A DNA stretch of 64,000 nucleotides from Notolepis coatsorum (taxonomy: Eukaryota > Chordata > Actinopteri > Aulopiformes > Paralepididae). The DNA is taken from assembly GCA_963971535.1 (NCBI GenBank), contig OZ020594.1, positions 113,695,474 to 113,759,473 on the forward strand, given 5' to 3'. The position numbers and the translations under genes are program-made. The notes beneath the pieces are model-generated. The model did no database searches and was not told the origin of the DNA. It worked only from the letters and a program-made list of their open reading frames with translations. Positions 13,640 through 24,792 of this stretch are shown here, piece by piece; within the stretch, counting starts at the first letter, position 1; each line of letters opens with the position of its first letter.

Positions 13640-15390
13640 GATTAATTCAATTCATTGTAAATAAAATCACTTAATTGACAATAGGAAATGCAAACCAATT
13701 GCATTAGCAGTGATCAAATCACTTAATTGACAATAGGAAATGCAAGCCAATTGCATTAGCAGTGATTCCTTACGTCAAGAAGGTCACATTCACTACAATT
13801 TTATCAGCTCTTGTATCTAACTAGATCTACCTAGATCTTACAGCATTAGGCTTTAAATAAAATTGTAAATGAATGGCCAAAGTCTTGAATTAGATAAAAT
13901 AGTCTGTGATGTTAAATTGAAGTTGATCTTACCTCAGGATGCGTTGAGTGTGCCTCAGGATACTTACCTCGCCATGACTTCTCTGGCGTTCTTCACATCT
14001 CAGTGTGGCTCATCATGGCATAGGGGGAAAAAAACATAAAATCTAGGTAGCCAGTTAATTTTTGCATGAAAAACAATCATTCGTTCTGTCATCTAACCCT
14101 AACTAACCTTACTGTCATGCATTTGTCCTAATAAACTAACCTACACTGTAGCACTCAACACTTTGATGACCATTGTTACTCAGCTGATAGAGGTGTGCCT
14201 TGCCTGATGTCCTGTCGTACAGAACCTGTGAGTCGCTTTGGATAAAAGTGTCAGCTAAATGATCAATGTTGTTGATATCTTGTACATTTAGATAATTGTG
14301 CTGCAATTTTGGTGGTTGATAATTTTGCAGTCATGGAAAGTATTAGTTGATAAAAGAATAGTCTAAGGAATAGTCATGCATGTTATTGGTTATAAACAGA
14401 GAATAGGAGGGGATTGTAAATAAAGTTGTTTTCATCATTAATCTTTCATCTCGGGCACTTCTCTAATTCATGTGCCTCTTGAAAATAGATGATGAAAACG
14501 ACTGGTTAGTTATTGTTAGTATGGGAGTTAGGTAGATTTTCATAACTGCAAATTCATCACCGGTGTCTAATTCATGTTAATTAAGTGGTTCTCTGTTGCC
14601 ATCCACCGCCAGGTGAGTTCATCAAGTCTGTGGTCACGAGTGCAGGCATTTGCATTGCTTTGTCTCCTAAGTGCCCACTCTGAAGAAATTTACATGTGGG
14701 TGTTTTGGATGTAGATTTGTTCCAAATGGTCAATCGATTGTCTCTCAGCTCTGCACTGTCTCTCGGTTGACATGCAAATTGTTGGATTTTCTGTCTTTTG
14801 TGATACAATTTGGGTGTAGTCATTCACTGTTTTGCATCTCGCCTCAGAGCCAGATCTGTAAATACAAACACATGTTAATTTTCCACTCTTTTCTAAGACC
14901 ATCTGGCATGGGTTCTCCTTGATTGTCTGTGAGCTTAACAAAACATCAGCTATTTCTCATCCATCCTGTCCTAGGATGTAATGATAGTGTTATCATTTAT
15001 CAATCATATCGCATATGTACACAAGCATCATATGAATGTGGAACCACACATTTTGAATCATGTTTAAAATGTCTTACAATGGAAAGGGCTAGTTATCTTT
15101 CATTGGTTCTTTAGATAAACACATTAACTCAAGTGAATATAACCTAAACATCTTACTTTTAAACATGATCTATGTTGTTTGTGCCCAAGTTTTTTTAACA
15201 TTAAAAGCTTATAAAGCCTAATCTAACGCTGTTTATGTGGACTACAAGGTACGCCCACAGATGTATTATAATTCTGAAACAGACATTGTAATTAGCTTTA
15301 TGTGACTTATAATGTGTAAATTAAAGCAACATAAACACTCAAGTGATCTGAGATAGTTGTAATTTGCTGTAGCTGAGATGATATTTGTGT
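13640..15390 (-). other. Interior of LTR element upstream of the zinc fingers
   Basis: No coding domain was recognised. A 51-bp tandem duplication lies at about 13664-13765. At 13968-13975 the minus strand reads ATGGCGAG followed by GTAAGT, a possible short first coding exon for the zinc-finger frame. A second GTAAGA donor-like site lies about 36 bp further on. The rest is AT-rich and unassigned. Confidence 0.4.
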
Positions 15391-15654
15391 ATGTACAGTT
15401 TCTACGTCAAATGACTCCCTTTTCTTGACTCCTTTTGTATCACAAACAGTACTGAATTTGCAAATCTGGTATGTCATAAATGTATAGTTGTAGCAGTACT
15501 GACTATCTGATGAATTGAAAATGGGGGACCCTGATGTAAACAAGACAAAAGTCTTCCTCTGGTCTGCATCCCCTTAACAATTGTGTGTATTGAGCTGTAC
15601 AGTATTGTACCCATTCTGCAATCTGTTAATAAAGTTTTCAATCAATCAATCAAA
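15391..15654 (+). repeat. L2-like LINE 3' end nested in the LTR element
   Basis: Matches the 3' UTR and tail of the LINE copies at 32995-33260: gtacagtttctacgtcaaat, the atgggggaccctgatgtaaa block, ttaataaagttttc, and a short (AATC)n end. It lies in antisense to the host LTR element, so it inserted later. Confidence 0.85.
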
Positions 15655-17223
15655 GCATCTATATAATGATTTTCATACTCACCGGGGAAAGCTGCAATGT
15701 TCGGTTCGTTTCTCCGGTGGTCTGGGATAATGCAACTCGCATCTCGCCACCGCAGTTCAACACTTTCCAATAGCAGCGCGCACATACATATACAAATAAA
15801 ACATATACTACAAGTGGATTTCACGCACCTACGGCCTTGGGCACATTAAACTTTACGTTCGCCTATGGATAGTTTAATATAAAATCATAGCTTCACGGCG
15901 CGCATAGCGTGACGTCATCGCTCCATGCGACGTTCGTGCGTTCTCATTCGCCTCGGAAATAACGCTTTGCAATTCATACAGTATTTTTCCCACGAGCTCT
16001 CACTAGCCTGGAATTCCTATACCAGCGTTTTGTTACCGAATGAACGCGCCTGTGCATATGTGAAACATAAACAAACTGAAACGATAAAACTATACTTCCC
16101 CAAATGGTTGTTCCCGTGGGCCGGTTCCGGAAATTACTATCCTAATATGTCGCGTGAACTGCACTTCAATGTTATTACCTGAACTTCAATGTTATTCTCT
16201 ATATAACGGTAATAGTCTCTCAATGCTCGGCGCACGCAAATACAAACGAGACTTTAAACAGACAAAACAACAATAATACATATAAGCTAACGTGTGTGTA
16301 TATCTGACTGTATTGGATCGCTGTACGTTTAGTCGGCCAACATCTGTTGCGACAAGGCATTTTTCCCTTGATTTAACTACACATCGTTATTAAAGTCATA
16401 ACGACCGAACCTGACTTCGAAATTTACCAGCGATATATTAGATTATATATACCTTTTAATCATACTCTCGGCATCTTAACCCGCGACTAACGTCCTGTTT
16501 AATGTACTTTCCGCGACTGATGTCCCGTTTAATGTACATTTACGTACTCCCGGGACATCGCGTAATCATGTACTAACTAGGACATCGCGTGATCATCTTC
16601 CCGCTATCTGTATTGATCAATTGGTTAATTTAATCCAAAATACATCGTTTTCAGGAAATGGAAGAGATTGTGAGCTTATTTTAAGGTTGTATCTATGAAT
16701 ATATATCGTTACTCTGTTAAATCTAATTAGATTATAACAGCTTCTCGGTCCTAGCGTCCCGCCTCTTTGCCACAAGAATCATAGAATAGTTTCTAAGAGA
16801 GTCGCGTTTTCCAATGATATCACTCTAATAAGCTCACGTATCTTCCTTTGTTGACAACCTTACTGTGTGCCTTAGCTTTTGGTCGGCTCCGACTCGACCA
16901 GGAATAGCACTTCAACCTTTGTGCCTAAACTTTAGGGACTAGCACATATAACCCATCCTTTCAGAACCGCCTGATAAGGACCCAGGTGCACGCGCGCCCT
17001 GGTAACGATTCTCAATACAGATCAGATATATTAATGCACATTATTTTTACTCAGCCATGATCTCAATATTTGACAACATTCTGTAATGTTCACCTGGCAC
17101 AGAGAAAAGCAGGAAGGTTCTAATTCCTTTCCATACATTTTTGGTCGACCAGTCTATATACTCACTTTTCTCTGTATAGATGAAACGATACAGCATGCCG
17201 GGAGGACGCAAAAAGTCCGTCAC
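15655..17223 (-). other. 5' untranslated region of zinc-finger LTR element
   Basis: No gag-like frame is recognisable. A splice-donor-like AAAAGTGAGTAT occurs at about 17163 on the minus strand, shortly after the PBS. A short duplication (acttcaatgttatt) is seen at about 16162 and 16183. Confidence 0.4.
16480..16600 (-). promoter_or_regulatory. Cluster of GGACAT/CGCG motifs in the leader
   Basis: Two direct copies of a ~25-bp word (cgcgactRaYgtcc followed by gtttaatgtac) are followed by two inverted partners (ggacatcgcgtRatcat). It is an ordered cluster of four related sites in the untranslated 5' part of the element. Function is unknown; it could be a binding-site array or structured RNA. 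Confidence 0.5.
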
Positions 17224-17241
17224 AAGTTCGTAGACGCCAAT
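17224..17241 (-). promoter_or_regulatory. Primer-binding site candidate
   Basis: Immediately inside the 5' LTR, minus strand ATTGGCGTCTACGAAC. Starting with TGG one or two bases after the LTR is typical of a tRNA primer site (complement of CCA). The tRNA identity was not determined. Confidence 0.6.
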
Positions 17242-17600
17242 TGTGGGATATTTGTGGATATCCTGATGAAGAATGTCTCAGTCAACCGAGGCTTGGATAA
17301 TAACAAGGTTTATTAACCAAACAGATAGAATACATAGAGAGAATGGCTGAGGCTCTCGCCCCAGGTGATCAGCTGAAATTACCCAGGTAAGAAGCCCTGA
17401 TTGTGGTCGGGAGGAGCCCTTTATAGTTCAACAAAGGGGGTGTGTGGTCCCATTTGATAGGTCAGATGGGGGGGGGGGGGGGTACAGGTTTGGGGACACA
17501 GGGGAGGGGGGTGATTATTCCACAGAGAGGGGGGGGGGGGCACAGGTAAAGGGAACACAGGGGAGGGGGATATATTTACATGAGGACATATTATACCACA
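17242..17600 (-). repeat. 5' LTR of the zinc-finger element
   Basis: Read on the minus strand: TGTGGTATAAT start, G/C homopolymer-rich U3, TATA box TATAAAG at 17419-17425, AATAAA near 17309-17314, end ATATCCCACA. Near-identical to 10659-11014; the visible differences are mainly in the lengths of G runs, which suggests a fairly recent insertion. Confidence 0.85.
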
Positions 17601-18113
17601 CCGTGTACATCCCTAACCCTGTTAAAATATCCACTGAGGTACAGTATTCCAGAGTATCTTGTGTACCATGCAGAGTTTTAATTGAGAGACCCTCTCCTCA
17701 ACCCTGAGCCACTTGAGGCTGTTAAAATGTGAAATGAAAGGTGAGTCCTGGGTTGGAGTTTTAAAATCAGTCTAACTCATTTGTTCTGAGCTGTCTGTAG
17801 CCTACCTTTCAGTGACACGTCTGTTGGAGTGAGGAGGAGATGCTCCCATTAATCTCCACTACTTGTTTCCTGCCTCTCAGATATGACTCCATCCACCTTA
17901 AGGATATACTGTTAAAACCCATAGCCTTCAGTTTATATAAAAGTATGTTGTGGTTAACGGTGTCGAAGGCTTTTTGTAAATCTAATAAAACCATCCCACC
18001 GAATTTACCTTTGTCCACCTCTGTTCTAATGTAGTCTGTCAGATATAATAAACATGTGTCTGTGGAATGTGATGTTCTAAATCCAGACTGGAGCTCGAAC
18101 AACAGGTTGTTTG
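17601..18113 (-). pseudogene. LINE reverse transcriptase part, right of LTR insertion
   Basis: Minus strand encodes FELQSGFRTSHSTDTC, LLDLQKAFDTVNHN and WMESYLRGRK, followed after a large internal deletion and stops by LKWLRVEERVSQL and VHKILWN. These match residues ~400-480 and ~685-720 of the intact LINE frame at 883-3297. The VPQG and FADD boxes are missing. The chain resumes at 10658 after the LTR insertion. Confidence 0.8.
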
Positions 18114-18164
18114 TAGAGACTGTTGCAGGTCGACCAGCTGCTTGATTTATGCTGTGGCCTGGAG

Positions 18165-18766
18165 GTAGCTGGGCATGCTGAGGCCTGGGAAAAGCCTGGT
18201 GGTAGCTGGGCCACTGCTGAGGCCTGGGCAAAGCCTGGAGGTAGAAGGGCCACTGCTGAGGCCTGGGCAAAGCCTGGAGGTAGCAGGGCCACTGCTGAGG
18301 CCTGGGCAAAGCCTGGAGGTAGCAGGGCCACTGCTGAGGCCTGGGCAAAGCCTGGAGGTAGCAGGGCCACTGCTGAGGCCTGGGCAAAGCCTGGAGGTAG
18401 CAGGGCCACTGCTGAGGCCTGGGCAAAGCCTGGAGGTAGCAGGGCCACTGCTGAGGCCTGGGCAAAGCCTGGAGGTAGCAGGGCATGCTGAGGCCTGGGC
18501 AAAGCCTGGAGGTAGCAGGGCCACTGCTGAGGCCTGGGCAAAGCCTGGAGGTAGCTGGGCCACTGCTGAGGCCTGGGCAAAGCCTGGTGGTAGCTGGGCC
18601 ACTGCTGAGGCCTGGGCAAAGCCTGGAGGTAGCAGGGCCACTGCTGAGGCCTGGGCAAAGCCTGGAGGTAGCAGGGCCACTGCTGAGGCCTGGGCAAAGC
18701 CTGGAGGTAGCAGGGCCACTGCTGATGCCTGGGCAAAGCCTGGAGGTAGCTGGGCTTCTGGAAAAC
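18165..18766. repeat. 39-bp minisatellite, about 15 units
   Basis: Unit ggcctgggcaaagcctggagg followed by tagcagggccactgctga. A few units lack the ccactgctg part. Because 39 is divisible by 3, frames on both strands stay open for hundreds of residues. One minus-strand frame runs in phase into the LINE RT piece, which creates a spurious 342-residue fusion. Confidence 0.95.
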
Positions 18767-18771
18767 TGGAG

Positions 18772-18776
<5 letters not shown>

Positions 18777-18805
<29 letters not shown>
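18777..18805 (+). repeat. A29 homopolymer
   Basis: Twenty-nine consecutive A. Possibly the poly(A) end of a retroposed sequence, but no body was identified. Confidence 0.9.
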
Positions 18806-18807
<2 letters not shown>

Positions 18808-18965
18808 AGGATAGTTGTGGAGCCCCACAAACCACACCTGCCTTCGGCCGCCATTTTGTGCATGTGTCTACTGTATATGGGTAGACAGTGAAGCAGACCA
18901 GTAGGTAGGTATAAGTTGAGTATATGCAACAGAGTTCAGAGTCGTACAGTCTGGGTATTAAACAA

Positions 18966-20160
18966 GCATTTATTGATTGATTGAACATTTTATTAACAGA
19001 TTGTAGAATGGGTACAATCAGGGGCGTATCTAGACCCAGCACTCTACTGGGGCACAGGGGGGCACAGAAGTATATGAAGCGGGCGGGGTCACTAAACACA
19101 CAGATTGGGATAAGGTAACTCAAAGATTTACTCCCAAATTACTACGTTCATGCAAATGCCTGTGTGCTCTGATGATTAGCTGACACAAATGCTAGCCTGG
19201 TTAAAGACATCCAAGTCCTCATTAGATTAGATTAGATTCTTTAATGACACCCAGCCATGCTGGTGGAATTTGTTTTCAGTGCAGCATTGTTACAGCATTG
19301 TTCCAACATAGAACATAGAACATCACTTACAATATGTACATTCTACATTCATGCAGTTGAATACATGGTTTAGCTAGCTACGTTAGTCAACTATCTGTCT
19401 TGAGCTATGTTGATTATTCCTTCCATAGGAAGATATATTTAAATGTATTTGTATTTTATTTCGTTTTTAGTTTTTTTTTTATTACAAATGTGTGTGTTTA
19501 TGGTTGAAAATGTTCGAGATAAATAAATATCAAATCGAACTGAAGAAGTTATCCCCTTTCTAACAAGAGAGAAAAACGTAGCAACGTCATTGCTTATGTC
19601 CAGAGAATACAGTACAGCTCAATACAAACAATTGTTAAGGGGATGCAGACCAGAGAAAGACGTTCGTCTTGTTTACATCAGGGTCCCCCATTTTCAATTC
19701 ATCATAACATAATGACATACATGACATACAGATAGACAGTATACTGCTACATCTATACATTTATGACATACCAGATTTACAAATACAGTACTGTTTGTGA
19801 TACAAAAAGAGTTAGGTAGGGGTTGGGTAGGTGGGGTGTGGGGGGGGGACTGTACATTGGAGGTGGTTGGGTGGGGTGGGTTGGGGGGGGATGGGTAGGC
19901 GGGGTGGGGGTAACTGTACATTACATTGGATTATCGACGAAACCTTACTTGGTCCAAGAAGAGGGTCTCGTGTATTACTGGGTTAGGACATTTACTGTAC
20001 ATTGGAGGGGGTTGCGATAGGACATTTACAGGGGCCAGTTTCGAATTGCAGTCTCCCGTAGGTGCTCTTTTAGAGAGATTTTGAAAGTGGGTAGTGATTC
20101 ACATTCCTTTACAGCTGTGGGTAGGGTGTTCCACATTGATGTGGCATAATTGCAAAACAC
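18966..20160 (-). mobile_element. L2-like LINE 3' part, interrupted
   Basis: 3' tail (TGATTGATTGA...gattgtagaatgggtacaa) at 18971-19017. The same tail resumes at 19606 with acagtacagctcaat. It continues through the G-rich 3' UTR to the coding C-terminus at about 20040-20150 (minus strand, WNTLP and KECESLPTFK). The interruption is 19018-19605. Confidence 0.85.
19018..19605 (-). mobile_element. Insertion in LINE tail, hAT-like edge
   Basis: Splits the LINE tail. The left edge CAGGGGCGTATCTAG resembles a hAT terminus. No matching right terminus or 8-bp duplication is readable. From 19080 it is the inverted partner of 6540-7125. Probably a composite of repeats. Confidence 0.5.
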
Positions 20161-20615
20161 TGAAGACAGTAGGCTACTGCTGATTTAATGTAGCTGACAG
20201 ATATCGATGCTTTTATCATCTGGAGTTTAATTAAGGTGCTGGCTAAGATTAATTACCATAGTCATTAAGTCAAATAATATGAGACAGCTAGTTGGGCTAC
20301 GCTAATTTAGCAGCAAGATATCATAAGCTAACAGATGATTGTTTGTTTACATTTTCCTCATCTAGCTGACTAGTAGTGATTGGCGATCATATGTGATGAC
20401 ACACATGTTGATAAATAAACAAACTAAAGACTAAATTTGAATAACTGTCCCGGAGACACGACTGCTCTCTTCAGCGCCGCGCTCCATCTCAATCTCAATC
20501 CGTGACGTCATCTTTAGCGCCGTGAAAACTTAATTGGAAACGTACATAAACAGACAAACAAACCTTTCACATAATGGTTTCCACAGTACAGTACAAACAT
20601 CATTAAATAACATTG
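20161..20615. other. Unassigned spacer
   Basis: CpG-containing unique-looking sequence left of the second LTR element. No feature is supported. Confidence 0.35.
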
Positions 20616-20619
20616 GTAT

Positions 20620-21236
20620 TGTCGTGGAATATATTATCATGTCATTATGGATCTGTGTTGTATCATTTTACAGACTGTTACACTAGGATCGGCGTAATGT
20701 GTGTGTGTCTCTTTAAAGGACACACAGAGTATTCTATTATAAAGGCCCAGACTATAGGTCACGGGATTGTGTTTCTTCAGAGCCATAACCCAAGGTTAGA
20801 GAATTCCCATTACACTGGTTAATGTGTGCATGTCTCTTTAACATCTTAGTCATAACAGAGTTGTTGTCTGTTTCTAGTTTCTGAGAAAACCATTCTGCTT
20901 ACCTTAAGTCATCATATCTGATATATTGTTATGTCTGGCAACTGTGTATTTGACATGCACGTGGACTTGTCTCTGGGTCAGACCTGGGCCAGACCAAGTG
21001 TTAACAGACTTGTTTTCTGACTCACGGCCTGCCCTTTCGACGTGGCCACGTGGAAATTACCTTTCTATATTATTTGTAAATCACCTTTCTATTATTATCT
21101 GTTAATCACTTTTCTATTATTATCTGTTAATCACTTTTCTATTATTATTTGTTAAATAAACCTTATTATTATCAAACGTGACTCAGAATGATTTGTAAAC
21201 GGCTCATCATTTAAATCCTTGAGAATTCCCATTACA
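20620..21236 (+). repeat. 5' LTR of second LTR element (617 bp)
   Basis: Begins TGTCGTGG, ends CCCATTACA. The motif taatgtgtgYRtgtctcttta occurs twice (about 20695 and 20821) and may be a duplicated enhancer. AATAAA lies at about 21156. ctttctattattatctgtta is tandemly repeated at 21060-21150. Confidence 0.85.
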
Positions 21237-22105
21237 GTTGGCGACGAGAAGAATTATGGGATATATTTTTTTTTAATTAGGTTAATATATATATTTTAAA
21301 GCGATGGGGGTCGAGTTGGCCGCGAGCCGAGGCGCTATGCGGGCAGGTTGAAATCTTGGGTTTCAGGGAAAGCGCTTTCTCATCTCAATACTCCTCCGCA
21401 CATGGGAAGGGAGTGAGAAACCACCTGCTAGCGTCCGTTTGGCTGCCAACTACGGCTAGGATCCATGGGAACGCGTGGGGGAGATATTCGGTGAGCTGGG
21501 CATTCTGTTTAGAAGTGGTTATCTATAAAGTAGCCATTCTGTTTAAAAGCGGTTATCTATAAAGTAGCCATTCTGTTTAAAAGCGGTTTTTGTTTTTATC
21601 TATAAAGTAATTATGCGAGTGGGGTATTGAAGTTATTTTTGGGGTTCTGGGAAGTGGGTGTCTAAACATTAGAATATAGGTTAATGTGTGTAACCCCCCT
21701 GTGTTTCCTTGAGTACTGGGGTTTAAGGGGTATGTTCTGGTAATTATCGAGAATTGCATGTGTAAGGTGTACTGTGGAATATGATGGGAATTACAGGAGT
21801 TCATGCGATGGTTCACTATTTAGCGTGGGTTATCTTTTAAGCACTGTTTTTGGGTTATCACAAAGAGGCGGGAAGAGGGTCCGTGCGTGAGGATACCAAG
21901 AGGGAACAGGTGCTGGGTTGTGCGTGATTAATTTCTATCACCTATCTGGTCAAACTGCAGTTTTTCTGAAAGGAAATAGGATAGGGCGTGAAATACGCTG
22001 TTTAACAGAGCTTTTTATCTCCGAGTGCTCAGGAGGAACCACATTTTTGGGGGCCACATAATTTAGTTTTGTTTTGTTTTTGTTTGTTTTGTGTTTACCT
22101 AGAAA
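21237..22105 (+). other. Leader of second LTR element
   Basis: PBS-like GTTGGCGACGAGAAG at the LTR border, then an untranslated leader. The word taaagtagccattctgttta is tandemly repeated at about 21525-21580. Confidence 0.5.
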
Positions 22106-22713
22106 ATGGAGAATGTGGACAGTTTAGAGGGGCCAGAAAGGGGGGCCTGTGGGGTCATGACGGGAGAAGCTAATAATCTGTTTTCTGTCTTTTCTCCCAC
22201 GGTGTGCCCGGGGCTGGATTTTTGGCTCGGTGTCTTTCCGTGTGCGTCACCGCCACCGGCCGTCCCGTCTCCTATCCGCTGGTCTCGCCGGCGACCATCA
22301 ACTCCGGTGCGAGGAGAGAGGGCTTATATGCCACCCGCCGCAGCGGCCACACATGAGGCTGGATCGATAACAGCAGATGAATTGGCCAGGCAATTGGAGA
22401 TGATGAGGTTGTACGCTGAAGAGTTGATGCAGCGTTCACACCTGTCATTGATATCAGCGGTCGGACAGTCGCAGTTAGCCCTGGTGAAAAGGTCTCACAG
22501 CTTGGGCAGGGCAGGAAGGTGACAGTCCCAGGAAAGAGGCAGCGCAAAGCTGCTGGGATTTGTTTTATATGCGGCGGTGCCGGGCATTGGCATAAAGACT
22601 GTGCCTATAAGGAGGTGTTTGAGGGGAAAAAAGCACAATGGCGTGCGGAGGTGCAGGACGGGACGGGCCCACAGCGCATTGGCTGGACGCACGGCGGGGA
22701 GACATCGACCTGA
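22106..22713 (+). pseudogene. Gag-like protein with CCHC zinc knuckle, frameshifted
   Basis: The first frame (138 residues) is Pro/Ala-rich and then has a helical stretch, ADELARQLEMMRLYAEEL. It ends at 22522. The downstream frame, read from about 22505 in another phase, has KRQRKAAG followed by CFICGGAGHWHKDC, a C-x2-C-x4-H-x4-C nucleocapsid knuckle that binds RNA in retroelements. A frame change separates the two halves. The position just after the leader of an LTR element supports gag. No capsid fold can be assigned by eye. Confidence 0.65.
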
Positions 22714-23499
22714 GCTCAGGCAAAGTATAGCGCACACTCACATGCACGCACACAGCAAGGGGCTGATCGATAGAGATACAGGTACAGAAATATATTAAGG
22801 CCATGTGAACAAATCACTGACAATGGGCCTTCTGAAATTTGTATTAGTAGCTCCAAAGTGATCATAAAGTGTATAGGGTTAGGTATACCTTTGAGACTGC
22901 GATTTAAATACATTTCAATATATACCCTGCTTTGAATCAACATAAAAAAAGAGAGCAGCCATAAAGGCACAAATATGGGTAATTATTTTTATTAAATGCA
23001 GCATAGAATAGAAACAAGTGCATACTGTAGCACAGGCAGGTGCACGCTAACCGCTGCACTGTTATATTACATAGAAATCTTTTCCTCTGTCTGTGTAGAC
23101 ACACACACATGTTTACATGCACGCACGCTGTGGTAGGGGATAAACAATTCGCTATTTTATCTGCATCGTTTGTGTGTGTTGACATTGCCATGGGTGAATT
23201 TACGTCAGTTAGTATCTTGTTATTGACAGTAGAGCTGGACTGTTTTTTGCTCATCATCACATTGTACCAGCCACCAAAATACTCATCAATATTTACATAG
23301 ATTGACACTTGTGTCTGTGATCAATACATAGAACTTATCCATACTTAAGTGTCGAATGTGTTGTCGTTATACAGCACAAATACAGTACAGTGGGAATACA
23401 TGTGGCAAACATAGTGAGTCTATAGAGAGCGGTCTATAGTGAGAGTTTATAGAGAGACGTCACTGGGTTTAAAAGGTCTTATGTGCGCTATCATACAAT
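22714..23499. other. Interior of LTR element, unassigned
   Basis: No domain is visible in the short frames. Any remnant of pol would have to lie here or further right, and none is recognisable. Confidence 0.35.
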
Positions 23500-24157
23500 A
23501 AATAAATCGATTAATTGCCGCAAGGTTTGAAATAAATGCAATGATTTTGAGCTTGCCTAAAGCAACGCCAGCCACGTATAGTTTAACTACATTTCTCAAT
23601 AGTGTTGTTCACTTTTAACCGAGTAGCGTTATCACGTATGTTGTTTTACTTGCTACTGCCGGAGAAATTGGGCTGCTAAATGAGGATTAGAGATCAGTAA
23701 CGTTTGGTGGTGTTCGTTCAGTGATAACAACATTGGCTAAATAGCTAACAAAATGAATACAACATATAGCGTGGCTACGACACAGAATAACGTTAAAACA
23801 ATTGCATGCATCATTGTTTACAATAAACGGGTGGGCACTGATCAAAGGACTGACACGGGGACAAGTTAAACATGAATCAATTTATTATAACGGGTAGATT
23901 GCCTACACACCACAGGGCTACTGTTCTGGGATATACGGGGTGCCGCTTCCTTGGTGTTTTCATCGTTGATTGCCTGTAGTAGTTGCATCTAACGTTAGGA
24001 GCTAACGTTAAATCGAACCTAAAGTTAGTTGTTTACCAACAATGGCAACATTTGTTTTATCATTAGCGTATCATTGGTTCAAAAACACAGAACCGGACGA
24101 GACGAGTGGTTCGCGCAAAATAAAAGTCTAAAAACACGGCGTTGTCCTCCACGAGTA
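23500..24157 (+). repeat. Diverged fragment of the TAGGCCTGCC hAT MITE family
   Basis: Shares aaatcgattaattgccgc, aataaatgcaatgattttga, tttctcaatagtgttg and accggacgagac with the complete copies at 35465-36456 and 36790-37570. Both termini are missing. Confidence 0.7.
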
Positions 24158-24165
24158 CTCTAGTA

Positions 24166-24784
24166 CAGGGGTTCCCAAACTTTTCAGGCCGGGGCCCAGA
24201 AAATAAGGCGTCAGAGAGCCGCGGCCCAATGCACATCGTCTGGCTTTTTTTTTTTTTTTTTTTGCCAGGCGACCGGTTTTTTAAGTCAAATATCACTTCA
24301 ATCCTATTAAGTTAGTTCAAGTTAGTTATTCATTTATATGTGCTATTTATGAGAGGGCTAACTTGTTGCAAAATAATAATGATAATAATAATAGCCTCAT
24401 TAAAATACTATTGTTGCTTCGGTTGTTTTCAGTGTTTTATGTGCATAATCTGTTATTTAGTTTGAAATGTTCGTTGAAATAAGTAGATTTTTCGTTTTTG
24501 TTTATTTATTAAGTTAATATAAAACCATATAGTCACATTTTAGAATACAATAGAAAAGAATTTTAGAATACAACTAGAAACACTGTCCTGGCCTGCTTCT
24601 AAGTTCAGTGGCCTGACAAAAAAAATTAAAATTCAAAAATTAAAAATTTAAAAATTAAAAATTAAAAAAATGTTTTTTTTTGTTTTTTTTATTTTTTTTA
24701 GTTTTTTTTTAAATCATCTCGCGGCCCATCCGTGGCTGCTCGCGGCCCACCTTTGGGTCGCGACCCCGACTTTGGGAACCACTG
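24166..24784 (+). mobile_element. hAT MITE (CAGGGGTTCCCAAAC type)
   Basis: Termini CAGGGGTTCCCAAAC and GTTTGGGAACCACTG are imperfect inverted repeats of the classic Charlie/hAT form. The 8-bp duplication CTCTAGTA lies at 24158-24165 and 24785-24792. 619 bp, AT-rich core, no coding capacity. Confidence 0.92.
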
Positions 24785-24792
24785 CTCTAGTA

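Larger units (their letters stand above)
10659..17600 (-). mobile_element. LTR element carrying a C2H2 zinc-finger frame
   Basis: A complete 6942-bp LTR-bounded insertion. The LTRs (359 and 356 bp) begin TG and end CA with TGTGG/CCACA inverted ends. CCGT is duplicated at 10655-10658 and 17601-17604. The target is a LINE frame whose two halves continue on either side. Minus orientation is fixed by TATAAAG and AATAAA in the LTR, a PBS-like TGG start beside the 17242 LTR, and a purine tract beside the 11014 LTR. The 6.2-kb interior has no gag, protease, reverse transcriptase or integrase that I can recognise. It holds a zinc-finger frame and an Ig-like remnant, both in the element's sense orientation, plus a later LINE tail. 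It must have been mobilised in trans. Confidence 0.85.

Noticed and set aside
10659-17600. Two independent solo LTRs flanking a host gene
   Set aside because: A solo LTR would have matching 4-bp flanks on its own two sides (ccgt/atac and caat/ccgt do not match). Only the outer flanks match, and the LINE frame continues across the whole interval.
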